This document shows, piece after piece, positions 1 to 9,356 of a stretch of 30,069 nucleotides of DNA. This DNA comes from Thoreauomyces humboldtii (taxonomy: Eukaryota > Chytridiomycota > Chytridiomycetes > Spizellomycetales > Powellomycetaceae). Below the pieces are notes generated by a model, which saw only the letters and a list, made by a program, of their open reading frames with translations, was not told the origin of the DNA and did no database searches. Each line of letters begins with the position of its first letter. Positions within the stretch are counted from its first letter, which is position 1. The translations under genes and the position numbers were made by a program. The stretch spans positions 1 to 30,069 of the forward strand of contig JADGJA010000212.1 in NCBI GenBank assembly GCA_027596035.1. The letters are read 5' to 3'.

Positions 1-466
1 GCCGCGTTAGTTTGTGTCGTTGTTTTGTGGGGTTCTCATTTTTTGTTTGCTGTCCCGTTCCCTTCCCAGTGGCACGTTCATCGAATTTCGAAACGGCATG
101 ATCAACGTGTCCCCGATCGGTCGCAACTGCTCGCACCCTGAACGCGACGCGTACGAGGCGTACGACAAGGAGCACAAGATCCGGGAGACGTTCGTCGCGG
201 CCCTCAAGAAGGAGTTCTCGGACATTGACCTGACGTACTCGATCGGAGGTCAGATCTCGTTCGACGTGTTCCCCACCGGTTGGGACAAGACGTACTGCCT
301 CAACCATCTCGAGGGAGAGAACTTTGACGAGATCCACTTCTTCGGTGACAAGACCTTCAAGGGTGGAAACGATTACGAGATCTTTGAACATGAGAGGATC
401 ACCGGTCACACCGTGGGATCTCCCGATGATACCTGTAGGATCCTCAAGGAGTTGTTCTTCAAGTAG
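1..466 (+). CDS. Phosphomannomutase, C-terminal part (5' partial)
   Basis: Phosphomannomutase converts mannose-6-phosphate to mannose-1-phosphate in the cytosol, feeding GDP-mannose for glycosylation and cell-wall mannan. The visible coding exon runs from base 70 to the TAG at 464-466. It encodes about 131 residues with family hallmarks: [52 protein letters not shown] and GHTV..PDDT. These cover the cap domain and the returning HAD core, including the Mg-binding GD.T..GGND stretch. Bases 1-69 are the 3' part of an intron (T-rich, ending CCTTCCCAG). The exon's first base completes a split codon, so the N-terminal half lies left of the window. The C-terminus ends RILKELFFK, as eukaryotic PMMs do. 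Family assignment is firm; yeast would call this SEC53. Confidence 0.93.
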
Positions 467-501
467 AATACCCTCCCAAAGATACCCTCACACATCCGCT
501 T

Positions 502-523
502 ACACACACACACACACACACAC
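502..523. repeat. (AC)11 dinucleotide microsatellite
   Basis: A perfect AC run begins 36 bp after the phosphomannomutase stop codon, probably in its 3' UTR. It lies about 80 bp from the 3' end of the convergent EF-hand gene. Confidence 0.9.
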
Positions 524-601
524 CCGTTTACCTCGTTCGCTGTAACCACACATTTAATAGACCCAAAAAGATATACAAAATTCGAACACAAAAAGCACAC
601 C

Positions 602-1597
602 CTACTGCTCCTTGCCAAAGTACATGGCGATGAACTGAGAATAGTCGAACGTACCCGTCTGCGCTTGCGGTGCGACCTAAAAGGATGAAACATGAAAGGC
701 GGGCATCGTCTAAGTCGAAATGCACGCGTTTTTCCAATTTTCGTCAGCTCTCCTCGTGGTGTCCGCTCTCACCTGCGATATCAGATCCTCGGCCTCCTCC
801 TTGCTCATCCGTTTGTCCCTCTCCCCGTAGTCGGTGAGGATCTTGACCAGTCCGTCCATCGTCAAGAGCCCTCCGTGCATCGGATCGCTCATGTCGAACC
901 TTGAGGAAACGGGGCGAGTCAGAAAAAAAAAAGAGCAAGTGGGAAAAGGGATGAAATCTTGGGACAAACCCAAGAAACAAACTCACGTCTTGAACGCCTT
1001 TCGAATGTCATCCCCTGTGACGGTCGTCTGAACCTTCCTCGACATGGCCAACACGAAGGCTACATGATAAGAAGAGATCAACACCTTTTTTTTTTTTTTG
1101 GGTTTCTCTTTCTCACACCTCTCAAATCCATCCCCCTCTCCCATCCCCACAAACTCACACTCGAAATCGATCTCTCCCGTCCCCGCGACGTCGATCTCGT
1201 TGACCATTGTGTCCAACTCGACCTTGCTGACCCTCAACCCCAGGGTCTTCATCAATGTGGCCAGCTCGTCCTTGCTGATGGTACCACCGTGGTCCACGTC
1301 CACGAGGGAGAAGATCTCGACGAGCTCCCTGACCTCGGACTCGGAGAGTCCGGAACGGAGGATGAGGGAGGGGTAGTCGACTCGGATGTAGTCGGACGTG
1401 GCGGGTTCCTCCGTTATGTGGGCACTTCGCGTCGGGGAGGCAGAGGAGGCGGGTTTGGTGTTGGAGCGGGACCGGGCGGATGCGGGGTTGGTGGTTGTTG
1501 TTGTTGCGGGTGGTGGTTGCTGACCGGGTGTTGCGGAGGTGGTGGTGGTGGTGGTGGGAGATGGTTCCGAGAGAGAGTTCTTCTTTGCTTTGACCAT
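602..1597 (-). CDS. EF-hand (calmodulin/centrin-like) protein, four exons
   Basis: Model: complement join of 602-676, 773-899, 987-1059 and 1159-1597; 237 residues. All three introns (96, 87 and 99 bp) have GTGAG donors and AG acceptors and keep frame. About 85 N-terminal residues are low complexity (Thr, Pro, Ala, Ser). A calmodulin-like region follows. EF-hand 1 is canonical (DVDHGGTISKDE). Hand 2 (DVAGTGEIDFES) has Ala at loop position 3 and Ser at position 12, where Glu is expected. Hands 3 (FDMSDPMHGGLLTMDGL) and 4 (TGTFDYSQF) are degenerate. Probably only one site binds calcium tightly, so it may be a structural light-chain or centrin-type partner rather than a classical sensor. The intron at 1060-1158 contains a 14-base homopolymer. 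The ATG at 1597 is the only one that includes the whole region. Exact subfamily is not resolved. Confidence 0.82.
1086..1099. repeat. Homopolymer T14 inside an intron
   Basis: Fourteen T on the + strand (A14 on the transcribed strand) within the first intron of the EF-hand gene. It lies between the donor and the branch/acceptor region. Confidence 0.85.
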
Positions 1598-1914
1598 GGC
1601 TTCAGGCGTGCTTCGTTATGGTTTCGGCTGGAACAGAGGGTACGATATGAAGGATGGCTTTGAACCAGAGAGCGAATGTGAGAGAAGCTGGAGAGGGGAG
1701 AGAGACAAGTTCCCATGAGCTGTCGGGAAGAAGGTCAAAATCCCGCTTTTCGTCCAAATGAGTCAGCACGCAGCTATACAGTCCACAGCCACCGGAACGA
1801 GTTCCCTCAGGCGTCACCTCGGCAACAGCGACAAGGGGGATTCAAGAAATACGATATTTCCCGCTCGCATAAGAAGTAAAAAACTCTATATTATCAATCA
1901 GATTCTGATCTCGT

Positions 1915-2649
1915 CTACCGCCCTGGCGCAGAGACAGAATGTGTGATGGTGGTATGGGGATCTAGCGGTGCAAGAAGCAGTGGCACGGGGGATACGCAGT
2001 GGGTCGAGGGGACACCAGCACAAGCACGCGGTTGCTGTTGCTGGTGCTGCTGGTGGTGCACGTAAAGGAACGACGGAGCCCTAGCTGGAGGAGGTGGTCT
2101 GGGCCGAACCGTCCTCTCCACGGGAGGTGGCAGCTTCGGAGCGTACGACCTCTCCCTGAGCGTTGTGATGGGAATGGCCGAGTGATGTTCGTCCTCGGTG
2201 GCCCATACGATGTTGAGCGTGTCCTTTTCTACGGACAGGACGGCTGGACGGAGGGCGGTGATGGGAACGGCCAGTGCGTTGTTGAGTCGTTGTTGAGTAA
2301 TGGGATCGAAGCAGGCGAGACAGCGACAGAAGTCTCGAAGGATGACTCCTTGGAAGCGGGACACGGCACCGTCGTGGAATCGGACCGCGACCCAGTAGCC
2401 TGCTTCCACCCAAGCTGCTGCTTCCTCTCCGTCCGAACTTGGTCCCGCGGTGGAGGGAGACGAATGTCCCGTGGAAAGAGATCTTATGGAAGCGTGGCGA
2501 GAGTTTGAACGTTTGAGACGTCGGGCTTCCCTTTGTTCGATCTTGACCGCAGGAGACGTGGCGGATTCGTTGATTGTGTGGCGGAAGACCCGGCAGCTGC
2601 TCTGGCGATAGAGTGCCGTCCCGACCCGAACGCCGAACCGCACGGTCAT
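1915..2649 (-). CDS. Stand-alone GBBH-like N-terminal (DUF971-type) zinc-domain protein
   Basis: A single-exon frame of 244 residues starting at the ATG at 2649. The first 30 residues (MTVRFGVRVGTALYRQ...) are Arg/Ser-rich and could be a mitochondrial presequence. Residues about 83-165 match the N-terminal domain of gamma-butyrobetaine and trimethyllysine dioxygenases: WVAVRFHDG, then LRDFCRCLACFDP..QQRL, then LNIVWATEDEHHSAIP. The zinc pattern CxCxxC (C108, C110, C113) plus a His in DEHHS (H155) is intact, as in human BBOX1. The family's Fe(II)/2-oxoglutarate (TauD) catalytic domain is missing. After residue 172 the protein is only Pro-, Gln- and Arg-rich, and no HxD motif is seen on this strand down to the EF-hand gene. 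It may be a true small domain protein or a truncated dioxygenase. Carnitine synthesis cannot be inferred. Confidence 0.68.
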   Translation of the reverse strand: MTVRFGVRVGTALYRQSSCRVFRHTINESATSPAVKIEQREARRLKRSNSRHASIRSLSTGHSSPSTAGPSSDGEEAAAWVEAGYWVAVRFHDGAVSRFQGVILRDFCRCLACFDPITQQRLNNALAVPITALRPAVLSVEKDTLNIVWATEDEHHSAIPITTLRERSYAPKLPPPVERTVRPRPPPPARAPSFLYVHHQQHQQQQPRACAGVPSTHCVSPVPLLLAPLDPHTTITHSVSAPGR

Positions 2650-3504
2650 GGTGAGCTAGGTTCCTGGGACGCTTCCTGAGTGCGGTTGCGGCAAGAGGGG
2701 ATGGGAGGTCGGAATAGGATGGTACGCTGAAGGGGAAGGACACCAGTAGCGGCAGGAGTGTATGAGGGGGAAGCAAGACTGAAGGAGGTGATGACAGAGG
2801 GGTGAAGTAGGAAGGAGGGCCGTGCCAAAGAGACGTGATGAGGATGGCGGAGAGACTGGGAGAAGTGTACGGGTTTGGGCGAAGGCGAAGTTTGAGGAGC
2901 GACCAGATGTCGCTTGGATATCTGCACACCAGTAGGTCATATGCGGGAGGAAAGACGTGAGAGGACCAAGTGGGGAAGAACGCGTTCGCCTTCCTCTTCC
3001 GGTTTCCGTTTTTTTTTTTGTTTTTTTTTGTGGTTTCCCACCCACCCGCGGCTCGTGTGTGGCCCAGTCACGGGATGACCAGCGCCACAGCCCGTCACCC
3101 GGGCGGGACCCCTGGTTGTTGTTTTTTTTAGCTGGTTTTCTCGTCGTCGTGGTTTTCCGTTGCCGTGCTTCGGACAGCGCTTTGGTCGTTCAGGGTCAGG
3201 GTCGTTCAGGGACTCTACAGTACGGAGGTTGAAACAGATGAACCGTACAAGATTGATGCGAGAGCTTGCTGCGCGGGTCCTGTCCGAACCGTTCGACGGG
3301 CTCAAAAGCTCGCGGCTCCACACCCTTGATGGGGATTGGTTACAGGGCACCACACAGCACAAGTGCGCTGGATCGACCGCTTTTACACTTGTAACCCGTA
3401 TCGCATTCTCAGGCTATCGTTCTTTAAGCCTTTGGTGCAGAAAAGAGGCCCGTATCTATCTTGCTTTTTACGTACATGAAAGGGCAGGGAAAAAGCTCAG
3501 GAAT
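2650..3504. other. Intergenic region, no gene seen
   Basis: This is the upstream region of the zinc-domain gene (-) and the 3' flank of the arrestin-like gene (-). It holds T-rich tracts at 3009-3029 and 3122-3129 and a direct repeat of GTCGTTCAGGG within about 3184-3212. Open frames here are low-complexity Pro/Ser/Arg and look non-coding. Confidence 0.6.
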
Positions 3505-4035
3505 CTAAAAAGCTATTGTCCTGTCCAAGCGAATGTTCCCACCGATGCTCCCCTTGGGCCGCTCAACTACCACCTCGACGTCCAGATGCCTCGTTCCCTC
3601 CTCCGCATCCCTCTCCTTGTCATCCAGATCCACGTAAATCCCAAAGTCCCATACGTACTCCTGGGGTGCCATGGTCCTGGTCACCACGGGCAGGCTCGTC
3701 CTTTCCCACAGCAGTTGTCGTCTCCTGTTCTCGTTCGTTCCGTGCGACGCGTGGACGAGAACGGCATCGGCTACGAGGAAGCTCTTGAGGGCGAGGCGCA
3801 CGCGACCGGTGAGGTGGACAGAGGTGCTGGATGAGGAAGGGGGCGAGACCTTGGTGTCTTCCACTTCAAAGACCGAGACGACGCGGGTCATGGTTTCTTC
3901 GAGATCGTGGTCGTTGTGGGCGGCGCTCGACAGGACTGGCAAGGGGTCGCGCAAAGTGAGGATGGGTCGGGAGGTCAAAGTTCATCCAACTCGACGGGCC
4001 TTACTTTGCAGACTGGGGACGGAGTTGACGGACAT
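3505..4035 (-). CDS. Short arrestin N-lobe-like protein, two exons
   Basis: Model: complement join of 3505-3935 and 4005-4035; 153 residues. The ATG at 4035 starts a 10-codon exon. The intron (68 bp) has a GTAAGG donor and a CCCTTGCCAG acceptor, and the frame is kept. The body has an arrestin-fold-like pattern: FEVEDTKVS, then HLTGRVRLALKSFLVADAVL, then LLWERTSLPV..., APQEYVWDFGIYVDL, and finally LDVEVVVERPKG near the end. This is the expected order of beta strands for an arrestin N-lobe (ligand-adaptor proteins of the Rim8/Art type). No C-lobe and no PxY ubiquitin-ligase motif follow: the frame stops after TIAF. The fold assignment rests on pattern, not a search. It could be a truncated paralogue or an unrelated beta-sandwich protein. 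Confidence 0.5.
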
Positions 4036-4985
4036 TGTGAAGCTCTGCGGCGTTGTGAAGGAAAAAGGCTAACGTCAAAGCAAAGTGAAGCCGCTACGTC
4101 CCTTGGGGGGTAAGGCAACCGTGGCACTCTATATTTACAGTACCGTATTGATGATGGTCCACCGGTACTGTGCAGTCCCCGGTAAGCGGGTCTTGTGCAC
4201 GCCGGTGTCCAACGGCAGCAAGCCTGAGGGCCTTGGCACTTGCCGCTGCAGGCTTTAGGTTTACTCGACCATTTTTTGGACAGCCTGCCCGAACCTCACT
4301 GGGCACTGCTTCCTTTCCTACGTGCCATCTCTGCTCTGTCACGAGCCGACTCTTCGGCCGTTCAGAAAGGGAGCCGTTCGTTTCTTCTCCGCAAAACAGG
4401 ACGAATGCCTGCGGTTGATTTGGGACCTCGAAGTCTCCACCGGCCATGTCCCCAGGGGACACGGACGGACGTGGTTCGGTCCCTCACGACGAGAGAGAGG
4501 AGACGCCCTACTCGTGCAGTACGCCTTCTGCCACGTTTGTCTTCGTCCTGGTCGCCATGTAGTAATACATCGCGCAATCCAGAACTTGGTTCCCCAAAGT
4601 ACGGTACAGTACATGTACATTAACTCCTGCCTCGACCGTGCTGATGGGTTCCTCGCTGTACCATACCGCGCATCCTATCGGTGGGTGGATGCACTTTCCT
4701 GCCGCAGCAGCAGCGGTTCATCTCCGAAGCCCCTTTTTTCAGTTGTACCCTTGAAGGCGCCAAATCGTCGTGGGCTCATGTGCTCACATGGCTTCGGACA
4801 TTCCTCTCGGACACGACCACCACCGATCACGGACCCTTCCCTTTGTTGCACAGCGGGACTTCCCTTCGTCTCGTCGAGCGCTTGGACCGCAAACCGGAAA
4901 CTTCCCACGAGCTTTCCCCCCAACCCCACCACGACGAACCGGGCAAACATCGCGCAACTTCCAAGCTCTGCTCAGAACAGGACAG
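4036..4985. other. Divergent promoter region
   Basis: The region separates the arrestin-like gene (-) from the aminopeptidase gene (+) and must hold both promoters. It contains an inverted repeat at 4137-4171 and GTACGGTACAGTACATGTAC around 4600-4620. The long open frame that crosses it lacks any recognisable protein pattern. Confidence 0.5.
4137..4171. repeat. 9-bp inverted repeat in divergent promoter
   Basis: ACAGTACCG at 4137-4145 is perfectly complementary to CGGTACTGT at 4163-4171, with a 17-bp spacer. It lies about 100 bp upstream of the arrestin-like ATG, a position that suits a dimeric regulator site. Function is not shown. Confidence 0.5.
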
Positions 4986-5065
4986 GTGAGCAGGTCCGTC
5001 TCTCTCTTTACCCTGTCCCTCCCACTCGTCCTTCCCCCCCATATCCTCCACAAACTCTCCCACAG
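4986..5065 (+). other. Probable 5' UTR intron of the aminopeptidase gene
   Basis: GTGAGC at 4986 follows GACAG. The segment has long pyrimidine runs and ends ...TCTCCCACAG at 5065, eight bases before the chosen ATG at 5073. Size and consensus match the coding introns. It supports the ATG at 5073 as the first start after splicing. Confidence 0.5.
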
Positions 5066-5072
5066 ACTTCTG

Positions 5073-8000
5073 ATGTCTCGTTTGCTTCGCTGCCTCGGTC
5101 TCTCTCACAAGAAGGCAACCTCTGAACAACCAGAAACATCCCAGAAGAACCCAAGCGTCTTCTCCCTACCCGTCGACCTCGTCGACCCAGCTGCAGCAGA
5201 AGATCACCCCGAAGCTTCCTCCTCCTCAATGTGCCATCTCCACAACCACACTGGCCCCGCGGGCGGAGCCAAGGGTCTGAACCGAGAGGTCCTGCCCGCC
5301 AACGTGAAGCCTACCCACTACCGCGTAGAGATCACCCCGGACCTCGTCAAGTTCGAGTTCAAGGGAATCGTGGATGTCCAGTAAGGCCAAACCCTCGGTC
5401 GCGTAGCTTCCTGGCCACCTCGCTCATTTTCGTTTCGTTACGCAGCCTGAACATCGTTGAGAAGACCAGCACCATTGTGTGCAACGCGAACCAGCTTTCC
5501 GTCCACAAGGCTGTCATCACCAGCACACACCTGAAGGCTGAGAGCACGTAAGAAAGAATCGGTTGCCCGTCGTAGATCCAGCAGAACTGCATGCTGATTC
5601 TCGACCTACGATCAAGGCAAACCGCTACCAAGATCACTCTCGATGAGAAGGCCGAGACGGTCACATTCGAGTTCGACAACGCACTTGAGGCTGGAGCGAC
5701 AGCAGTTCTCCACATCGAGTACTCTGGCATCCACAACGACAAGATGACGGGCTTCTACCGTACCGGCTACAAGAACGCCGCCGGCGAGAAGTCGTACATG
5801 GTTGTGACTCAATTCGAGGCTACCGACTGCCGCAGGGCCCTCCCATCGTGGGACGAGCCCAACCTGAAGGCGACCTTCGATGTTGTCCTCAACATCGAGA
5901 GCAAGCTTACTGCTCTCTCAAACATGAACCAGACCAACGAGAAGGAGGTTAAGGTGGACGGCAAGGCCCTCAAGGCCGTCAGCTTTGCTACCACGCCCAT
6001 CATGAGCACATACGTACGTTGAGAGTTGTTAGATCCAAAGTGCTTTACACATATTGCTCTGCTGACATCCCGCTTTCTTTTCCAGCTTCTCGCGTTCGTT
6101 GTCGGCGACCTTGAATATATTGAGACTACCTCTTCTCCCAAGGCGCCTGCGGATGCCAAGGATCTTGTTGTCCGCGTTTACACGCTCCCCGGACAGAAGG
6201 AGCAAGGCCGTTTTGCCCTTGAGGTTTGCGCTCGCATTCTCGAGTACTTCTCCGAATACTACGACGTGGCATACCCACTCCCTAAGATGGACCTCATCGC
6301 TGTGCCTGATTTCGGCGCCGGAGCCATGGAAAACTGGGGTCTTGTTACCTACCGTGAGATCTACCTTCTCTTCGACGAAAAGTCCTCCAGCGCTGCCGTC
6401 AAGCAGCAAATTGCGTACGTCGTGGGTCACGAACTCGCTCATCAATGGTTCGGAAACCTTGTCACCATGGACTGGTGGAGCGAGCTCTGGCTCAACGAGG
6501 GTTTCGCGACGTTCGTCGGATGGATGGCTACCGACAACCTCTTCCCCGAGTGGAAGATCTGGACTCAGTTCATCACCGACAACTACTCGGACGGCAAGGA
6601 TCTCGACGCTCTTCGCAGCAGTCACCCCATCGATGTTGACGTAAAGAGCCCATCGGAGATCCTTCAGATCTTCGACGCGATCTCTTACTGCAAGGGCGCA
6701 TCCGTTATTCGCATGCTCAACACCTTCTTGGGACAAGAGACTTTCCAGAAGGGAATTCGCGCTTACCTCAAGAAGCATCAGTTCACCAACGCTACCACCC
6801 ACGATCTTTGGAACGCTCTCAGTGAGGCCTCCGGACAGGACGTTGCTTCCTTCATGCAGCCCTGGACTCGTGATGTCGGATACCCCCTGGTCACCGTTGT
6901 GGACGAGAAGTTCGACGAGGCTAAGGGAGAGCTCACTCTTCGCTTGAAACAGGACCGTTACCTGTCCTCTGGAGACCTCACCGCTGAGGAGGAGCTCAAG
7001 GGCACGGTCTGGTGGGTTCCTCTTGTCATCACCACCCACCTCGCTCCCCGCGAGGCCACCCACCACATCCTGTCCGAGAAGGAGGCATCCGTCACTTTCC
7101 CGTACTCCAAGGCTCAGGGCGCCTTCTGGAAACTCAACTTCGACACCACGGGTTTCTACCGTGTGCGATTGAGCGAAGAGCAGCTCCGCAGTCTCGGTGC
7201 CGTCATAAAGGCTGATCCTACGGCTCTCACCACGGAGGACATGCTCGGTGTGCTCGGAGATGCCTTCGCGCTCGCCTTCTCTGGCCACGGCAGCACTGCC
7301 GCCGCCCTGGAGCTCATGAAGAGCTTCGAGGCCGTCGATGACTACGTTGTCCTCGACCAGCTCGCATCGAACCTGAACTCTGTTCTTGCCGCTTGGTACC
7401 GCGAGCCCAAGGAGGTTACTGACGGTCTCCGCGCCATCAAGCGTCAGATCTTCTCTCCCAAGGCCAAGGCACTCGGCCTCGACCAGTCCACCTCGGAGGA
7501 CCACCTGACCTCCCTCAAGCGTACCCTCTGCATCGAGAACGCCGCCAGCGCCCAGGACCCCGAGATCGTCGCACAACTCACCGAGCGATTCCACCGTTTC
7601 GTCGGAGGCGACGACTCGGCTCTCCCCCCCAACATCCGAAAGATCGCGTATGTCACGGTCCTCAAGAACACGAAGGACGCCAAGAAGGACTTTGAAGCGG
7701 TACTCAACATCTACCGCAACGCTCCCACGCCCGATCAGCGCGTTTACGCCTTGACTGCACTCGGAGCCGTCAACGACAAGGATCTCGTCCACCGCATCCT
7801 CCACGAGATCACCTTCAACACAGACATCGTTCGCTCTAACGAGGCCACTATGGTTCTCTCGGGTCTCGCGACCTACAACCCCGAGCCAACCGTTGTCCGG
7901 CCCCAGATCTGGGACTACGTTGTCAACAACTGGAAGGTAAGGCATCGCATGAACTGGCACAATCGCCATTACAGCTTACGTGTTTACTCATCCGGTTACA

Positions 8001-8294
8001 TTTACTTTTCATCAGGAAATCGTCGAGAAGTACACTGGCACCATGTCCCTGCTCGGCCGAATCGTCACGATCGCGTTCACACCCCAGGTCGGAACCGACG
8101 TGCTCGAAAAGGTCGAAAGCTTTGTCGCCGGCAAAGACCTCACGACGGACGAGGAGCGCGCCAAGCGCACCGAGAACCTCGTCGCCATCAAGAGGCCAAT
8201 CGACCAAGGACTCGAGGCACTTCGATCCAAGACGGCGTGGGTGGAGAGGGAGAGGACGAGCGTCGCAGAATGGGTTCGCAAGTCGAACGCATGA
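5073..8294 (+). CDS. M1-family zinc aminopeptidase (Ape2/puromycin-sensitive type), five exons
   Basis: Model: join of 5073-5380, 5446-5547, 5617-6013, 6086-7936 and 8016-8294; 978 residues. It removes N-terminal amino acids from peptides in late cytosolic or mitochondrial peptide turnover. Visible motifs are LPANVKPTHYRVEITPDL at the domain start, the GAMEN exopeptidase motif (residues 348-352), and HELAHQW (zinc ligands H384 and H388, catalytic E385) with the third ligand in WLNEGFA (E407). An ERAP1-C-like helical domain fills the second half. Introns 1-4 are 65, 69, 72 and 79 bp, all GT-AG and in frame. The ATG at 5073 adds an extension of about 70 residues beginning MSRLLRCLGLSHKK, basic and possibly mitochondrial. 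A second in-frame ATG at 5229 would give a shorter cytosolic form. Strong codon bias suggests good expression. Confidence 0.95.
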
Positions 8295-9356
8295 TCCCCA
8301 CGTACACCTTACTTCCCCCACTTGCATAAGACCTTTTCTCTTCTTTGATCGCACCCAGTCAACCTTTTCGTTTAGCTTAACCAGCCTTTCTCTTCGTGTA
8401 TGTAGTTTGTACACTTCTCTGGAAAATGGACTTCTTGTCATCATCACCACGCGCTTGACTCTTGCCTGTCGTTGTGATCAAGTATCCACTCACGTCTACT
8501 GCACTCGACCGAGGAAAAGTTCTGCCTGCGAACCTGTGCCTCGCTTCTTGGCGTACGGAGAAACTGCTTCACCAGCACTGAGAACGATGACGCCATGACA
8601 GCCGCCTCTCAACTCTCGCAAGCATCATGGAGACGGGCATTCGCACGGGGCCGAGTGCTTCACCTCGTCCAAGAGAGTTCGGGACGAAGCGACCCCAACC
8701 GAATGTCCTGTCGAAGAAAGCGAGAAAAGGAAAACTCGGACATGATCCAGTCTGGGCTTATCGCGACTAGACCAATCGAATGAATTCTGATCGAGCGGAA
8801 TTAAAGACAGTCTGAGGTGAAGAGAGAGAGAGAAAATAATGTCATTCGGGATGAAAATGGCTCTATGCTGGAATGGACGAAGCGCGATAATCTTGATGAG
8901 GACAAGGATGCGTAAACGTGGCGAACCACGATTTTTGAGGAACTTCAGACGGTGCTTTACCAAGTAGTGTCGACGCCGGTGAGACTGAGAGAGACAATGT
9001 ACTGCTCGGTACATCGGTGGTGGCGGTGTGTGGGGGAGAGGGAGGGTAGAGCGTGTTAGCGTACGGTTATAGTGGGAAAGGGAGGCCTGGAGCCCCGTTT
9101 TCCGCCTTCTTCGCTCCTCCTCCAACAACACTCCTGATGTACGTACTCTGCTAAGAGGACAAGCAACCAACCTCAATCTTCATCAGATCAGTATATAGAT
9201 TATCTCCAGTATCATCGTTCATTTCATTTCGGTTGTTTTTCGAACGGTATCTGCAGCTGCGCTCCAGAAATTGACGAAGCGGCTTTTTCCACATCAAACC
9301 TCCACTAGTTTCGCTCCAGAACTCCGCAGCATCAATCAACGACCCTCCTGGTCGAT
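8295..9356. other. Intergenic region, no gene seen
   Basis: This is the 3' flank of the aminopeptidase gene and the promoter of the SNT2-like gene. An AG-rich run (GAAGAGAGAGAGAGAAAATA) lies near 8819-8838. No splice-consistent coding pattern was found on either strand. Confidence 0.6.

Noticed and set aside
1414..1716. Pro-rich frames overlapping the EF-hand gene N-terminus
   Set aside because: These are other-frame readings of GGT/GTT trinucleotide-like DNA that encodes the Thr/Ala/Pro tail.
4322..5125. 267-codon + strand frame upstream of the aminopeptidase
   Set aside because: It overlaps the aminopeptidase start in another frame, crosses the probable 5' UTR intron, and is low-complexity Ser/Pro/Arg without a recognisable domain.
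6029..7969. 646-codon open frame antisense to the aminopeptidase exon
   Set aside because: It mirrors a long exon with strong third-position C/G bias, which removes antisense stops. Its translation is Val/Glu/Gly-rich with no pattern, while the sense strand has the catalytic motifs.
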